A stretch of DNA of 64,000 bases from Altererythrobacter lutimaris (GTDB taxonomy: Bacteria; Pseudomonadota; Alphaproteobacteria; Sphingomonadales; Sphingomonadaceae). Both the position numbers and the translations under genes were made by a program. Location: assembly GCF_013371495.1 (NCBI RefSeq), contig NZ_JABWTA010000001.1:620001-684000 (forward strand). The letters run 5' to 3'. Below the pieces are notes generated by a model that saw only the letters and a list, made by a program, of their open reading frames with translations, ran no database searches and was not told the origin of the DNA. Numbering within the stretch: the first letter of the stretch is position 1; each line of letters opens with the position of its first letter. Of this stretch, positions 1 to 11,865 are shown one piece after another.

Positions 1-1312
1 TGGCGCTGCTGCGTGAGCTTGCCGCATCGCTGGTCGAGCTGCACGGCCAGCATGATGATCGCGGGCTAGTGAACCCGCGCGGACACAGGGCTTTGCTGGA
101 CCGTTATGCAGGGACGGATCTCGATGGCCTGCGCAGCGCATGGACTGCGTGGCGTGAAGCGGCAGAGCGGCTTGAAAGCGCGCGTGCTGAAGTGGAACAA
201 GCCAAGGCAGATCAGGACCTGTTGCTTGCCCATCTGGCCGAGCTCAACGCGCTTGAGCCGCAGGCGGGTGAGGAAGCGCGGCTAGCGGAAACACGTGCAA
301 GCATGCAGAAGGGCGAGAAGCTATCCGGCGATCTTGAAGAGCTGCGCGTGATCTGGGAAGGGTCGGACTCGCCTTTGGCAGCTTTGCGCGTGGCGGCGCG
401 GCGGCTTGACCGGATTGCGGGCGAACATCCTTTGCTGACAGAGGCCTTGGGCGCGCTCGACCGTGCGCTGGTGGAAACAGGCGAAGCCGAAGACAAGCTG
501 CGCGATGCGGCCGAGGCTCTGGTGCATGATCCGGCGGCTCTGGATGCAGCGGAGACACGGCTGTTTGAACTGCGCGCGCTCGCTCGCAAGCATCGCTGTG
601 AAGTGGATGAATTGCCGGACAAGATGCGCGCGATGCGTTCGCAGCTCGACGCGATTGAAGGCGGCGAAGCGCAATTGGATGCGTTGGAAAGCGCGGCAAA
701 GGCGGCGGAGCAGGCGTATACGGCCAAGGCAGAGAAAGCGCACAAGGCGCGGCTGAAAGCGGCCAAGCAGCTCGACAAGGCGGTGGCGGCTGAACTGGCT
801 CCGCTGAAACTGGATGCGGCGCGGTTCCTGACAGCGGTGGGATCGCTCCCGCAGGAAAAATGGGGGCCTGCTGGAAGCGACAGTGTCGAATTCCTCATCG
901 CCACCAATCCGGGTGCGGATTTTGCTCCGCTCGGCAAGATCGCGTCCGGCGGCGAGCTCTCGCGTTTCATCCTCGCGCTGAAAGTCGCGCTGGCGGAGAA
1001 GGGCGGGGCAGCCACAGTGATCTTTGACGAGATCGATCGCGGGGTCGGCGGCGCGGTGGCCTCTGCGATTGGCGACCGTTTGGCAAGGCTCGCAGGTGAA
1101 GAGCAATTGCTGGCCGTCACGCACTCGCCGCAAGTCGCCGCGCGCGGCGCGACGCATTACCTGATCGCAAAATCCTCCTCGGGCACGGTGACGAAGACCA
1201 GCGTGGCACTGCTCGATGAAGCGGGCCGTCAGGAAGAGATCGCACGGATGCTCTCCGGCGCTGAAGTCACACCCGAGGCCCGCGCGCAAGCGGATCGCCT
1301 GTTGGAGGGGGT

Positions 1313-1316
<4 letters not shown>
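1..1316 (+). CDS. recN: DNA repair protein RecN (5'-truncated by window edge)
   Basis: SMC-like ATPase that acts at double-strand breaks during recombinational repair in the cytoplasm. The reading frame is open from base 3, so about 437 C-terminal residues of a roughly 550-residue family are present and the N-terminal Walker A region lies outside the window. The first visible residues include LVELHGQHDD, typical of RecN. A long charged helical region follows, consistent with the coiled coil. Then come the ABC signature GGELSRF and the Walker B VIFDEIDRGVGG, followed by LLAVTHSPQVA. A GTG at 69 lies inside the gene and is not its start. The stop overlaps the TTG of a small membrane gene, and ligA follows. 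Confidence 0.95.
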
Positions 1317-3770
<2,454 letters not shown>

Positions 3771-3780
3771 GGCACAAACC

Positions 3781-4284
3781 ATGACCCTCCTCACCGACCT
3801 CCGCCCGCAAGCTGCGCGTATCGCAGAGCTTCTCCGCGCGCGGGGCGAAAAGATCGCTGTTGCTGACGGCGCGACAGGCGGCCTTATCGCGGCGAGCTTG
3901 CTGACAGTGCCCGGCGCGCTCGATTTCTTTGTCGGCGGCGGAGTGGTCTATTCCTTCAGAGCGCGCGATGTCTTGTTCGACCAGCCACGTGAGGCTTACA
4001 AAGGCATGCGCGGTGCGAGCGAGGACTACGCGCTGCTTCAAGCACGCTCGATCCGCGACAACTTCCATGCCCAATGGGGCATTTCGGAAAGCGGCTCGGT
4101 CGGCGGATCAACGCATCCGGGCGGCGCGCCTGCGGGGCAAAGCGTTGCGGCCATCGTCGGGCCAGGCGGCTTCGAGCATACGCAGATGACGCAAACCGGC
4201 TGCGATGACCGGATCGCCAATATGGAGAGCTTTACGCGCGCTGCCTTAAGGGCACTGGGAGATGCGCTTCAGTCAGCGTCTTGA
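3781..4284 (+). CDS. CinA C-terminal-like protein (nicotinamide-nucleotide amidase family)
   Basis: This 167-residue protein corresponds to the stand-alone CinA C-terminal domain, whose characterised members deamidate nicotinamide mononucleotide in NAD salvage. The fold is recognisable from GATGGLIAASLLTVPGALDF, VGGGVVYSF, GISESGSVGG and AAIVGPGGFEHT. The family motif ESCTGG reads DGATGG here, so the polar residues thought to matter for catalysis are missing and activity is doubtful. It lies 10 bases after ligA on the same strand, an interesting link since LigA releases NMN. Its 3' end overlaps the convergent DUF2459 gene by 16 bases. Confidence 0.75.
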   Translation: MTLLTDLRPQAARIAELLRARGEKIAVADGATGGLIAASLLTVPGALDFFVGGGVVYSFRARDVLFDQPREAYKGMRGASEDYALLQARSIRDNFHAQWGISESGSVGGSTHPGGAPAGQSVAAIVGPGGFEHTQMTQTGCDDRIANMESFTRAALRALGDALQSAS

Positions 4285-4967
4285 GGCGGCTCGACCCATT
4301 TCATCACGCCGCCTTCCAAAGGCGTCCACCAGCCGGTTTTCACGCCTGCAGCCGCCAGCATGTCGCTCGTCCATTGGTTGCAAGTGCGCCGCGCTGAATA
4401 ATTGCCTGAAGCATCATAAAACGCGTCATACCAGGAATAGCCGGGATAGGTTTGTCGCTTGTAAGCAGGAAGGACGTAAGGCTCGATTGCGGCGACAAGC
4501 TTCTGGTATTCCTCTTTGGTGATGGTGAGCGGACGATGGTTCTCGGAAGGTTGCGGGCGAATGTAATGCGCGATGTGGAGCAGCGGCTCGCCGCCATAGA
4601 CAGCGCCCACAGCGACCGAAGGCTTCAGATCCGCCCATGTCTCTGTGTTGAGGAAGACTTCCTTCTCGCCCCAGCTGATCGAGACATGGGTGTAAGGCTG
4701 CGGGGGCTCTTGCAGATCGCTTGCCGGGAAGTCTGCGCGCCAATCCTTGTGCTCGGTCACAAGCGGCATAACCAGAGCCGTGTGAACGCCATTGGTCTCG
4801 ACTAGTATTTCCACGCCGTCTTCGGGCTGTTCCCAGTTTGCATTGCGGGGAATGCTTGAGCCAATCCATGCGGTCAGCAGGAACACCAAAATGGCTCCGA
4901 GCAGAGCGGCGAGCGGCCATAACACCAGCCGCTTGGCCCAGAGCTTTAGCGACGCTTGCGCAGCCAC
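4269..4967 (-). CDS. DUF2459/TIGR02117 family membrane-anchored protein
   Basis: A 232-residue protein with one N-terminal membrane segment (about residues 15-36) and a periplasmic domain. Family hallmarks are NGVHTALVMP, ISWGEKEVFLNTETWADLKP, a Gly-rich turn before LLHIAHYI, and the C-terminal RTCNQWTSDMLAAAGVKTG. The conserved Cys in TCNQWT with the His residues suggests a papain-like arrangement, but no activity is established for the family. It is the last gene of a minus-strand operon. Its start overlaps the end of prmA by 22 bases, which implies translational coupling. Confidence 0.8.
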   Translation of the reverse strand: MAAQASLKLWAKRLVLWPLAALLGAILVFLLTAWIGSSIPRNANWEQPEDGVEILVETNGVHTALVMPLVTEHKDWRADFPASDLQEPPQPYTHVSISWGEKEVFLNTETWADLKPSVAVGAVYGGEPLLHIAHYIRPQPSENHRPLTITKEEYQKLVAAIEPYVLPAYKRQTYPGYSWYDAFYDASGNYSARRTCNQWTSDMLAAAGVKTGWWTPLEGGVMKWVEPPQDAD

Positions 4968-5854
4968 AGGATTGACCAGGCGCCATTGACGAGCCTTGCA
5001 GCCAGACGAAAGCCTTGTTTGCGATAGGCGCGGCGGATGCGCGGCTCTTGCGTTTCCAGCAGCCCTGCGAGCAGCAGATTGCCGCCGGGCGTGACTGCTT
5101 TCCCGAAATCAGGCGCAAGCTCGACCAATGGTCCGGCAAGGATGTTGGCGATGAGCAGATCATATGGCCCACGCGCTTTGATTAGAGGGTGATCGGTGCC
5201 CGGCGCGATCACCATGGTCACTTCGCCTGCCTTCGCGCCGAGCGGGACCGCATTCATGGCTGCGTTATCAGCGACCACGGTTGCGCAGACCTCGTCAATA
5301 TCGCTCGCGGTTTGCAAGGCGCTGGGCCATATTTCGCGCGCGGCAAATGCCAGCAGCCCCGTTCCTGTACCAATGTCAGCGATATTGCGCGCGACCACGC
5401 CGCTGCGCTTCATCGCATCGAGCATTTCGAGGCATCCCGCAGTGGTCTCATGCTGGCCGGTGCCGAAGGCCTGGCTTGCCGGAATGACGATATCGGTCAG
5501 GTCTGCGCGTGCTTCATAATCTGCTGTGCGGACATGGAAGCGGCCTGCAAAAATCGGCTCAACTCCTTGCTGGCTGAGGGTGAGCCAGTCTTCATCGGGG
5601 AGTCGCTCGGCTTCGATTGCGGGAGCCTCACCTTCAAACAGCGCAGCGAGAGCGCCTTTTTCAGCGGTGCCGGGTTTGCGTTCCATCCACGCTTCGAGCA
5701 CCCAATCCTGCGGTTTGTCTTCCGCGATCTCGCGTCCCGACAGGACGATCTCGTCATCCCATGTGCCAAGCTCTTCGGCCATTTCATGCGCCAGCAGCGC
5801 GGCCTGCACTTGCCGCTTTGGCGCAAAGGCAAAGAGCTTCCAGCTGGTGGTCAC
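4946..5854 (-). CDS. prmA: ribosomal protein L11 methyltransferase PrmA
   Basis: SAM-dependent enzyme that methylates ribosomal protein L11 at several amino groups. The SAM-binding motif DIGTGTGLLAFAA follows the family segment IPASQAFGTGQHETTAGCLE, and LLIANILAGPLVELAP is the typical motif IV region. I chose the GTG at 5854, giving VTTSWKLFAF and 302 residues. It overlaps the stop of the upstream metallo-beta-lactamase-like gene by 4 bases (GTGA). Longer readings only run antisense through that gene. The 302 residues fit the family. Confidence 0.93.
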   Translation of the reverse strand: MTTSWKLFAFAPKRQVQAALLAHEMAEELGTWDDEIVLSGREIAEDKPQDWVLEAWMERKPGTAEKGALAALFEGEAPAIEAERLPDEDWLTLSQQGVEPIFAGRFHVRTADYEARADLTDIVIPASQAFGTGQHETTAGCLEMLDAMKRSGVVARNIADIGTGTGLLAFAAREIWPSALQTASDIDEVCATVVADNAAMNAVPLGAKAGEVTMVIAPGTDHPLIKARGPYDLLIANILAGPLVELAPDFGKAVTPGGNLLLAGLLETQEPRIRRAYRKQGFRLAARLVNGAWSILWLRKRR

Positions 5855-6786
5855 TGGTTCGCGCCAGCCTCGCGTTCCAGGCGCCTCGCAATGTCTTGCC
5901 GTTTGCCTTCCGCATATTGCGCGCACGGCGCTTCCATCGTCAGCAATGTCCGCTCCTCCAGATGCCTGAGGAGTCGCGCATGCGAAGGATGCGGCGCGAG
6001 GAGGATATCGCAATCAAGCCCGGCAAGCCGATCTAGGCCCGCACGGTACTCGGCGAGATATTCCGGATGATCGGAGAAGCGATAGTCGTCCGCGCTAACC
6101 GGGGAGAGGCTGTCGGCATAAACGAAGGTTTTACACACATCGCCTTCACAGCTTGGCCAAGTCCAGCTGGTTGCTCCCGGTGAGTGCCCGGGCGTGTGGA
6201 TCGGAGTAATGCCGTCATAGCCCTTGAAGCGGAATGTCGTATCTTTGAAAATCAGGACAACAGATTTGACCGGCGTAAAAGCCGGATGGTCTGAGCCGGC
6301 TTGCGGATCGTTGGCAGCGGTGACGCCACTCATCAATACTTCGCTTGCGGCTTCAGAGGCCTCGATCGTCGCCCCGGTTGCCTCTTCTATCCGCGCTATG
6401 CCGCCTACATGATCGTAATGCTCGTGGCTGATGTAGATGTATGAAATGTCTTTAGGGTCAAATCCCAGCTTGCGAATATTGTCGAGGACCACTTTCGCCC
6501 CTTCATCGGTCCCAGAGTCGATTAGAGTGTCATAATATTTGCCCTTGATCAGGATCGAAGCGATTCCGCATGTGCCGACATAGTAGGTATTGCCGTAGAC
6601 CTTGAAGGGCGGGGCGGGCTTGTCCCAATCGTCCCACGGCTCGCAGGCATCAAGGAAGGCTTGCTGATCGGCGGGAAGGCCAGGCTTGCCGGGCTCGCCA
6701 TCTTCAGCGGCGACGGCCACGCATCCCGTAAGCATAACAGACGAAGCGGCGACTATGAGTGTCTTAGCGAACATAGCTTGCTCCAT
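5851..6786 (-). CDS. subclass B3-like metallo-beta-lactamase lipoprotein
   Basis: Predicted periplasmic zinc hydrolase of the metallo-beta-lactamase fold. With the ATG at 6786 it has 311 residues. A start at 6774 (MFAKTL) is equally possible. The N-terminus is a signal peptide with lipobox LTGC, Cys22. The zinc motif is HEHYDHVGG (His121, His123, Asp125, His126), with further ligands probably His201 in TPGHSPGATSW and His266 in APHPSH. This is the subclass B3 pattern. Whether it hydrolyses beta-lactams or is a housekeeping relative cannot be read from sequence. The start overlaps the upstream SDR gene by 23 bases and the stop overlaps prmA. Confidence 0.82.
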   Translation of the reverse strand: MEQAMFAKTLIVAASSVMLTGCVAVAAEDGEPGKPGLPADQQAFLDACEPWDDWDKPAPPFKVYGNTYYVGTCGIASILIKGKYYDTLIDSGTDEGAKVVLDNIRKLGFDPKDISYIYISHEHYDHVGGIARIEEATGATIEASEAASEVLMSGVTAANDPQAGSDHPAFTPVKSVVLIFKDTTFRFKGYDGITPIHTPGHSPGATSWTWPSCEGDVCKTFVYADSLSPVSADDYRFSDHPEYLAEYRAGLDRLAGLDCDILLAPHPSHARLLRHLEERTLLTMEAPCAQYAEGKRQDIARRLEREAGANQ

Positions 6787-7474
6787 TGGCGTCGATGACC
6801 GCGCCCGTCATGCTGGCTGGGGCTTCGAGTGCGCAAAACACGATGATCCGCGCGATTTCGTGGGGCTCTGCAACTCGGCCCAAGGGAATGTCGCGCAGCA
6901 AATCCTCGCCGCCGCGTGATGCCAGATAGTCTCCTGCCATCGCGGTATCGGTAAAGCCGGGCGTGATCGCGAAGCTCATTATACCTTGCCCGGCATAGGC
7001 TCTCGCAATGGTCTTGTGCAAAGCGACCATGCCTCCTTTGGCAGCGGCGTAGTGCCAGTGGTCAGGACTATCCCCGCGATAGGCCGCGCGGCTGGCGACA
7101 TGGACAATGCGCCCTTCGCGCCCCGTATCGAGCCAGTGCTTCACGGCAAATCGGGTGAGCTGGGCTGCTGCTGTCAGATTGATCCGCAAAGTGTCTTCCC
7201 AGCGGTCGATCCAGTCGATGTCAGAGCCATGCAGCGGATTGGCTTCGAACAGTCCCGCATTGTTAATGAGCACATCGATCTGGCCGCCCGATTGCGCGAG
7301 AGCCTCTTCCCACAGCATTTGCGGAGAAGCGGGCTGCGTAAAGTCCGCGCCAATCGCGTCCCCACGCCCTGAACTGCTCGCATGGCCGATCACTTTTGCG
7401 CCGCGTTCGCTCAATAAATCGCGCGCTGCCGCACCAATCCCGCGGCTTGAACCTGTCAGTAGTATTGCACTCAT
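6764..7474 (-). CDS. short-chain dehydrogenase/reductase (first gene of prmA operon)
   Basis: NAD(P)-dependent SDR of 236 residues with the cofactor motif TGSSRGIGAA, NNAG (LINNAGLF), and the catalytic Ser and Tyr-xxx-Lys (VASRAAY and YAAAKGG). The C-terminal part PGFTDTAMAG and the final VIDANGASYVR are typical of FabG-like SDRs. The start at 7474 (MSAILLTGSS) puts the Rossmann motif at the very N-terminus as usual. An upstream ATG at 7600 would only add low-complexity residues from the intergenic region. The substrate is unknown. Confidence 0.85.
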   Translation of the reverse strand: MSAILLTGSSRGIGAAARDLLSERGAKVIGHASSSGRGDAIGADFTQPASPQMLWEEALAQSGGQIDVLINNAGLFEANPLHGSDIDWIDRWEDTLRINLTAAAQLTRFAVKHWLDTGREGRIVHVASRAAYRGDSPDHWHYAAAKGGMVALHKTIARAYAGQGIMSFAITPGFTDTAMAGDYLASRGGEDLLRDIPLGRVAEPHEIARIIVFCALEAPASMTGAVIDANGASYVR

Positions 7475-7872
7475 AAGGCAGTCAGAACAATGCAGGCGCA
7501 TGAACCGAGATGGTTCGATTGCGGGTTGAATTGCTAGAAACGAGCCGAAGCATGGAGTGGTTCTCCATTCGAGGCGAGTGACGCCGCAATTCGCCCTCAA
7601 TCGACCACCGGAACGGCTTGGCCGGAATTGCCCATGACTTTGTCGTTCGCTTGGCCAATCGCACCACTATTTCCCTTCGCTCTCTCCGCGTCCTGAACAA
7701 TTCCGGCCTAAGTCTCGATTATGCGCCGGCGTTGCCCTGACTGCATCACCTATCCGAAACTTTGCAGGTAGAGTCGAGGCATTGCGCGCACTTGCCCGCT
7801 TGTTTCACACCACACATTCGGTAAGGGAGTGCGAGCGCCGAGGGAGTGGCGCAAGACATTTCGGGATAGACA
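7475..7872. other. intergenic region between divergent SDR and sdhC
   Basis: About 400 bases without a convincing gene. It must hold the promoters of the minus-strand SDR-prmA operon and of sdhCDA. Two small perfect inverted repeats are visible: GAACC/GGTTC with a 5-base spacer (7502-7516) and ATGGAG/CTCCAT with a 5-base spacer (7552-7568). No tRNA-like cloverleaf or known riboswitch was recognised. Confidence 0.6.
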
Positions 7873-8253
7873 ATGGGTAACAGACCGCTTTCACCACACT
7901 TGCAGATCTGGAAATGGGGCCCGCATATGCTGGTGTCCATCCTGCACCGCGTCACCGGCGACGGCATGGCCTTGGTCGGCCTGTTCGTTCTTGTCTGGTG
8001 GCTCGGCGCGATTGCCAGCGGTCCGACTTACTATTCATTCTTTACCGACATCATGACATCGCCGGTCGGCTACATCGTCATGGTCGGCCTGAGCTGGGCT
8101 TTCTTCACGCATTTGATGAGCGGACTGCGTCACTTCGTACTCGATATCGGTGCCGGCTACGAGCTGGACACCAATCGAGCGTGGTCGATCGCATCACCGC
8201 TTATCGCCATCGCACTGACAGCGGGCTTCTGGGCCCTCATCCTCAACAAATAG
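7873..8253 (+). CDS. sdhC: succinate dehydrogenase cytochrome b556 subunit SdhC
   Basis: Membrane anchor of complex II, helping bind heme b and ubiquinone. The 126 residues begin with the family signature RPLSPHLQIWKWGPHM followed by SILHRVTG. Three membrane helices are seen, and the second ends near HLMSGLRHFVLD, which contains the likely heme-ligand His. It is first in an sdhC-sdhD-sdhA operon, with 10 bases to sdhD. Confidence 0.95.
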   Translation: MGNRPLSPHLQIWKWGPHMLVSILHRVTGDGMALVGLFVLVWWLGAIASGPTYYSFFTDIMTSPVGYIVMVGLSWAFFTHLMSGLRHFVLDIGAGYELDTNRAWSIASPLIAIALTAGFWALILNK

Positions 8254-8263
8254 GTCGAACAAA

Positions 8264-8650
8264 ATGGGTAACGGAACCTCCATCGGGAAGGTACGCGGAC
8301 TGGGCTCCGCGCATGAAGGCGCGCATCACTGGCTGGTGCAGCGCTTCACAGCTGTCGGAAACCTCGTGCTGATGCTGTGGCTGGTCACAAGCTTCGTGCT
8401 GCTGCCGGACCTCTCTTACGGCACGGTGTCGACCTGGCTTGCCGGGCCAATCCCGTCCGTCGCCATGATTTTGCTGGTCATCAGCGTCTTCTGGCATGCG
8501 CGGCTGGGCTTGCAGGTGCTGATCGAGGACTACGTCCACGAAGCGGGCATGAAGTTCGGCCTCATCGCGGCGCTTAATCTTGCGGTTATCGGCGGAGGCG
8601 CGTTCGCGATCTTCAGTGTCGCGCGTCTTGCATTGGGAGGAGCGGCATAA
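8264..8650 (+). CDS. sdhD: succinate dehydrogenase membrane anchor subunit SdhD
   Basis: Second hydrophobic anchor of complex II, 128 residues with three membrane helices. The N-terminal [17 protein letters not shown] and the later [20 protein letters not shown] are characteristic of SdhD, with the His in FWHARLG near the heme. The stop TAA overlaps the sdhA ATG by one base (TAATG), a tight translational coupling. Confidence 0.94.
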   Translation: MGNGTSIGKVRGLGSAHEGAHHWLVQRFTAVGNLVLMLWLVTSFVLLPDLSYGTVSTWLAGPIPSVAMILLVISVFWHARLGLQVLIEDYVHEAGMKFGLIAALNLAVIGGGAFAIFSVARLALGGAA

Positions 8651-10473
8651 TGGTCGACACCTCAGCCTATAAGATCATCGACCATACCTACGATGTCGTG
8701 GTCGTCGGCGCGGGCGGTTCAGGCCTCCGCGCAACCATGGGGGCTGCTGAAGCGGGCCTGCGCACAGCCAACATTTCCAAGGTTTTCCCGACGCGTTCGC
8801 ACACAGTTGCAGCGCAAGGCGGCATTGCAGCTTCGCTCGGCAACAACTCGCCCGACCATTGGTCGTGGCACATGTATGACACCGTTAAGGGCGCGGACTG
8901 GCTCGGCGACCAGGACGCGATTGAGTACCTTGCTCGCGAAGCTCCGCAAGCCGTTTACGAGCTTGAGCATGCCGGCGTTCCATTCTCCCGCAACGAGGAC
9001 GGCACGATTTACCAGCGTCCGTTCGGCGGTCACATGCAGAATATGGGCGAAGGCCCTCCGGTGCAGCGCACTTGTGCGGCTGCTGACCGCACCGGTCACG
9101 CCATGCTGCACGCGCTCTATCAGCAGAGCCTCAAATACGATGCGGACTTCTTCATTGAGTACTTCGCGCTCGACCTGATTATGAGCGGCGAAGGCGCGGA
9201 TCGCAAATGCGTCGGCGTGATCGCGATGTGCCTGGATGATGGCACGATCCACCGTTTCCGCGCGCAGTCTGTCGTACTGGCAACCGGCGGCTATGGTCGG
9301 TGCTACTTTACCGCAACGTCTGCGCACACCTGCACCGGCGATGGCGGCGGCATGGTGCTGCGCGCCGGTCTGCCCTTGCAAGATATGGAATTCGTTCAGT
9401 TCCACCCCACCGGCATTTACGGCGCGGGCGTGCTGATTACCGAAGGCGCGCGCGGCGAGGGCGGATATCTGACCAACAGCGAGGGCGAGCGCTTTATGGA
9501 GCGGTATGCTCCGTCAGCGAAAGACTTGGCATCGCGCGACGTTGTCTCGCGCTCCATGGCGCTTGAAATGCGCGAAGGGCGCGGCGTCGGCGAAAATGGT
9601 GACCATATCTTCCTGCACCTGGATCATATCGATCCGAAAGTGCTCGCTGAGCGTCTTCCCGGCATTACGGAAAGCGGCAAGATCTTCGCAGGCGTCGATC
9701 TGACGCGCGAGCCACTGCCGGTTACGCCGACCGTCCACTACAATATGGGCGGCATCCCCTGTAACTATCACGGGCAAGTGGTGACGCTTGGCCCGGATGG
9801 CGATCCCGATCACGTCGTGCCGGGTCTTTACGCAGTTGGTGAAGCAGCCTGTGTGAGCGTCCATGGCGCAAACCGTTTGGGCTCAAACTCGCTGATCGAC
9901 CTGGTGGTGTTCGGCCGTGCGACAGGCTTGCACTTGAAAGAAAACACCAAGGCGGGCGCAAGCCAGCCTGAATTGGCCGCTGACAGCGCGGAAATGGCGC
10001 TGGGCCGTCTCGACCATTTCCGTCATGCTGATGGCGGCTCGCCAACAGCTGTGCTGCGCCGCGATATGCAGCAGACCATGCAAGCGCATGCCGCTGTGTT
10101 CCGCGACAGCAAGCTGATGTCGGAAGGCGTTCAGAAGCTGACGGATATCAACAAGCGGATGGAAGACGTGAAGGTCTCCGATCGTTCGCTGATCTGGAAC
10201 AGCGATCTCATCGAAACGCTGGAGCTCGACAACCTCATGGCTCAGTCGGTCGTCACAATGGCGTCGGCGGAGAACCGCAAGGAAAGCCGCGGCGCGCACG
10301 CGCATGAGGACTTCCCTGACCGCAATGATAGCGAGTGGATGAAGCACACCATCGCTTGGTTCGAAGGCTGGGGCGGCAATGGCGGATCGGTGAAGATCGA
10401 CTACCGTCCGGTGCACGAATACACGCTCACTGACGATGCGGAATACATCAAGCCGAAAGCGCGGGTGTATTGA
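8650..10473 (+). CDS. sdhA: succinate dehydrogenase flavoprotein subunit SdhA
   Basis: Catalytic FAD subunit of complex II that oxidises succinate to fumarate in the TCA cycle. The 607 residues are full length. The dinucleotide-binding motif [13 protein letters not shown] is followed by [11 protein letters not shown] with His51, the site of covalent FAD attachment. The active-site region [16 protein letters not shown] and the C-terminal [18 protein letters not shown] with [16 protein letters not shown] are classic. The iron-sulfur subunit sdhB, normally the next gene, is not present. Instead a small AT-rich membrane gene starts on the sdhA stop codon. Confidence 0.98.
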   Translation: MVDTSAYKIIDHTYDVVVVGAGGSGLRATMGAAEAGLRTANISKVFPTRSHTVAAQGGIAASLGNNSPDHWSWHMYDTVKGADWLGDQDAIEYLAREAPQAVYELEHAGVPFSRNEDGTIYQRPFGGHMQNMGEGPPVQRTCAAADRTGHAMLHALYQQSLKYDADFFIEYFALDLIMSGEGADRKCVGVIAMCLDDGTIHRFRAQSVVLATGGYGRCYFTATSAHTCTGDGGGMVLRAGLPLQDMEFVQFHPTGIYGAGVLITEGARGEGGYLTNSEGERFMERYAPSAKDLASRDVVSRSMALEMREGRGVGENGDHIFLHLDHIDPKVLAERLPGITESGKIFAGVDLTREPLPVTPTVHYNMGGIPCNYHGQVVTLGPDGDPDHVVPGLYAVGEAACVSVHGANRLGSNSLIDLVVFGRATGLHLKENTKAGASQPELAADSAEMALGRLDHFRHADGGSPTAVLRRDMQQTMQAHAAVFRDSKLMSEGVQKLTDINKRMEDVKVSDRSLIWNSDLIETLELDNLMAQSVVTMASAENRKESRGAHAHEDFPDRNDSEWMKHTIAWFEGWGGNGGSVKIDYRPVHEYTLTDDAEYIKPKARVY

Positions 10474-10733
10474 CGCTCCCGATTTATCTTATTGGAGGTT
10501 TTCTGCTCGGCTGCTTGATCGGGTACGTGAAGGGCGATGCGGAAAGCGGCTGTGCTATCGCTTGTATTGTACCAGTTACATTCTTTCTCGTAGCTAACGT
10601 TGAATTCTCGTTCATCGATCCTGAGAAATTGAATTCAACGGCATCATTGGCGATCCTTTTCTACACAGCCTATGCAGCTGGAACTGGCATCATCGGCTTC
10701 TTTCTTGGTCGAGCCATTAGGCGGAAGATCTAG
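10470..10733 (+). CDS. small predicted membrane protein on the sdhA 3' end
   Basis: Unrecognised 87-residue protein with about three hydrophobic segments and a basic tail RAIRRKI. The start is TTG at 10470, overlapping the sdhA stop as TTGA, with no separate ribosome binding site. Bases 10561-10620 hold about 23 G/C of 60, much lower than sdhA. It sits where sdhB is expected and is followed about 50 bases later by a REP-like palindrome. Expression would depend on coupling to sdhA. Confidence 0.5.
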   Translation: MTLPIYLIGGFLLGCLIGYVKGDAESGCAIACIVPVTFFLVANVEFSFIDPEKLNSTASLAILFYTAYAAGTGIIGFFLGRAIRRKI

Positions 10734-10780
10734 GGCTCATCTAGCTGAACCTCGGCGAAGCAAAAGTCCTCTTTCTAATC

Positions 10781-10807
10781 CGTTCGTCCTGAGCTTGTCG
10801 AAGGACG
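10781..10807. repeat. REP-like palindromic element (GTTCGTCCTGAGC type)
   Basis: Contains GTCCT and AGGAC around GAGCTTGTCGA, the same GAGCTTGTCGAAG core found at 29190-29213. It is a single arm here, about 48 bases after the small gene that follows sdhA. Elements with this core are familiar as dispersed intergenic repeats in sphingomonads, which I state from memory. Confidence 0.6.
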
Positions 10808-10869
10808 TGTGTCCGGGTGCCAAAGCCTGCACTTGACCCCTTTCAATCTCACCGCCAACATCCACCCCA

Positions 10870-11865
10870 ATGAAGGGGCTTCGCAATCTTGCAGCAATGG
10901 CCGCGTGTGTCAGCGTCACGCTCGCAGCTGCCTCGTCAGCACAAGACGCTTCTGAACCCGTCCAGCCTCCACCACACACGACCAATTGGCCAATCCTTGG
11001 CACAGGCAAGACGCAAGGCGAGCGCATGCGGACGCTCTCCATGGGGCCGGAGATGCAGCGCGGTATTTCGCCGACGGAATTGCTGCGCGAACGCCGCTTG
11101 CTCGATGAGGCGCTGGAGGATCTCGCGCCGCAACGCCCTGGCACAATTGACGCCTATGTCGTGACTATCGCGCTCGACAGCGATCCGGTGTTTGCTCGTG
11201 AGGCGCGCGAAGCGGGTAAGGTATTGAGCCGCCGATACAATGCCGAGGATCGCACCATTGTCCTCGCGGGGCCGGACGGGAAGAACGCAGGGCTTCCCAA
11301 GGGCTCGATCCGTACACTGATGGTAACGCTCGCTAGCATTGCCGAGACGATGGATACGGACGAGGACGTGCTCGTGCTCTACACGACCAGCCACGGCATT
11401 CCGCAGGGTCTCGCCTACCACTACGGCAATACCGGCTATGGTATCCTGTCCCCGCAAGTGCTGCGCGATGCTCTGCGTGATCTGGGGCTGGAGCGGCGGA
11501 TCCTGATCCTCAGCGCGTGTTATTCAGGCGTGTTCGTCCCGTTCGTTTCCTCGCCCGACACAGCGGTGCTGACGGCAGCACGTTCCGACCGGACCAGCTT
11601 CGGCTGCCGCGCGGAAAATGACTGGACCTTCTTTGGCGACGCGCTGATCAACAATGCACTGCGCAAGCCGCAATCACTTGAGGCCGCGGCAGGCGAAGCG
11701 CGCGATGCGATCAGCGGATGGGAGCGTGCCGCGCGAGTCAGGCCTTCGCAGCCGCAGACTGCGATCGGAAGCGGTACGGAGGAATGGCTCATCCCTCTCG
11801 AAGCGGGGATACCACGCCGGGCAACGAAACCCGTCGGACGCCCGTCATTCAGCCCCGGGGGTTGA
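10870..11865 (+). CDS. secreted C13-family (legumain-like) cysteine peptidase
   Basis: A 331-residue exported protein with a signal peptide of about 25 residues (cleavage near ASSAQD). The caspase-like core has the catalytic His in YTTSHG (His175) and the catalytic Cys in LILSACYSG (Cys217), preceded by VLVLYT and ILILSA beta strands. This is the arrangement of bacterial peptidase C13 proteins. The probable role is proteolysis in the periplasm or at the surface, with unknown substrate. It stands alone after the sdh cluster and its last 21 bases overlap the convergent PPIase-fusion gene. Confidence 0.85.
   Translation: MKGLRNLAAMAACVSVTLAAASSAQDASEPVQPPPHTTNWPILGTGKTQGERMRTLSMGPEMQRGISPTELLRERRLLDEALEDLAPQRPGTIDAYVVTIALDSDPVFAREAREAGKVLSRRYNAEDRTIVLAGPDGKNAGLPKGSIRTLMVTLASIAETMDTDEDVLVLYTTSHGIPQGLAYHYGNTGYGILSPQVLRDALRDLGLERRILILSACYSGVFVPFVSSPDTAVLTAARSDRTSFGCRAENDWTFFGDALINNALRKPQSLEAAAGEARDAISGWERAARVRPSQPQTAIGSGTEEWLIPLEAGIPRRATKPVGRPSFSPGG

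Noticed and set aside
7475..7872. Possible tRNA or small RNA in front of sdhC
   Set aside because: Only short hairpins are visible; no cloverleaf, T-loop GGTTCGAATCC pattern or terminator with a T run was found.
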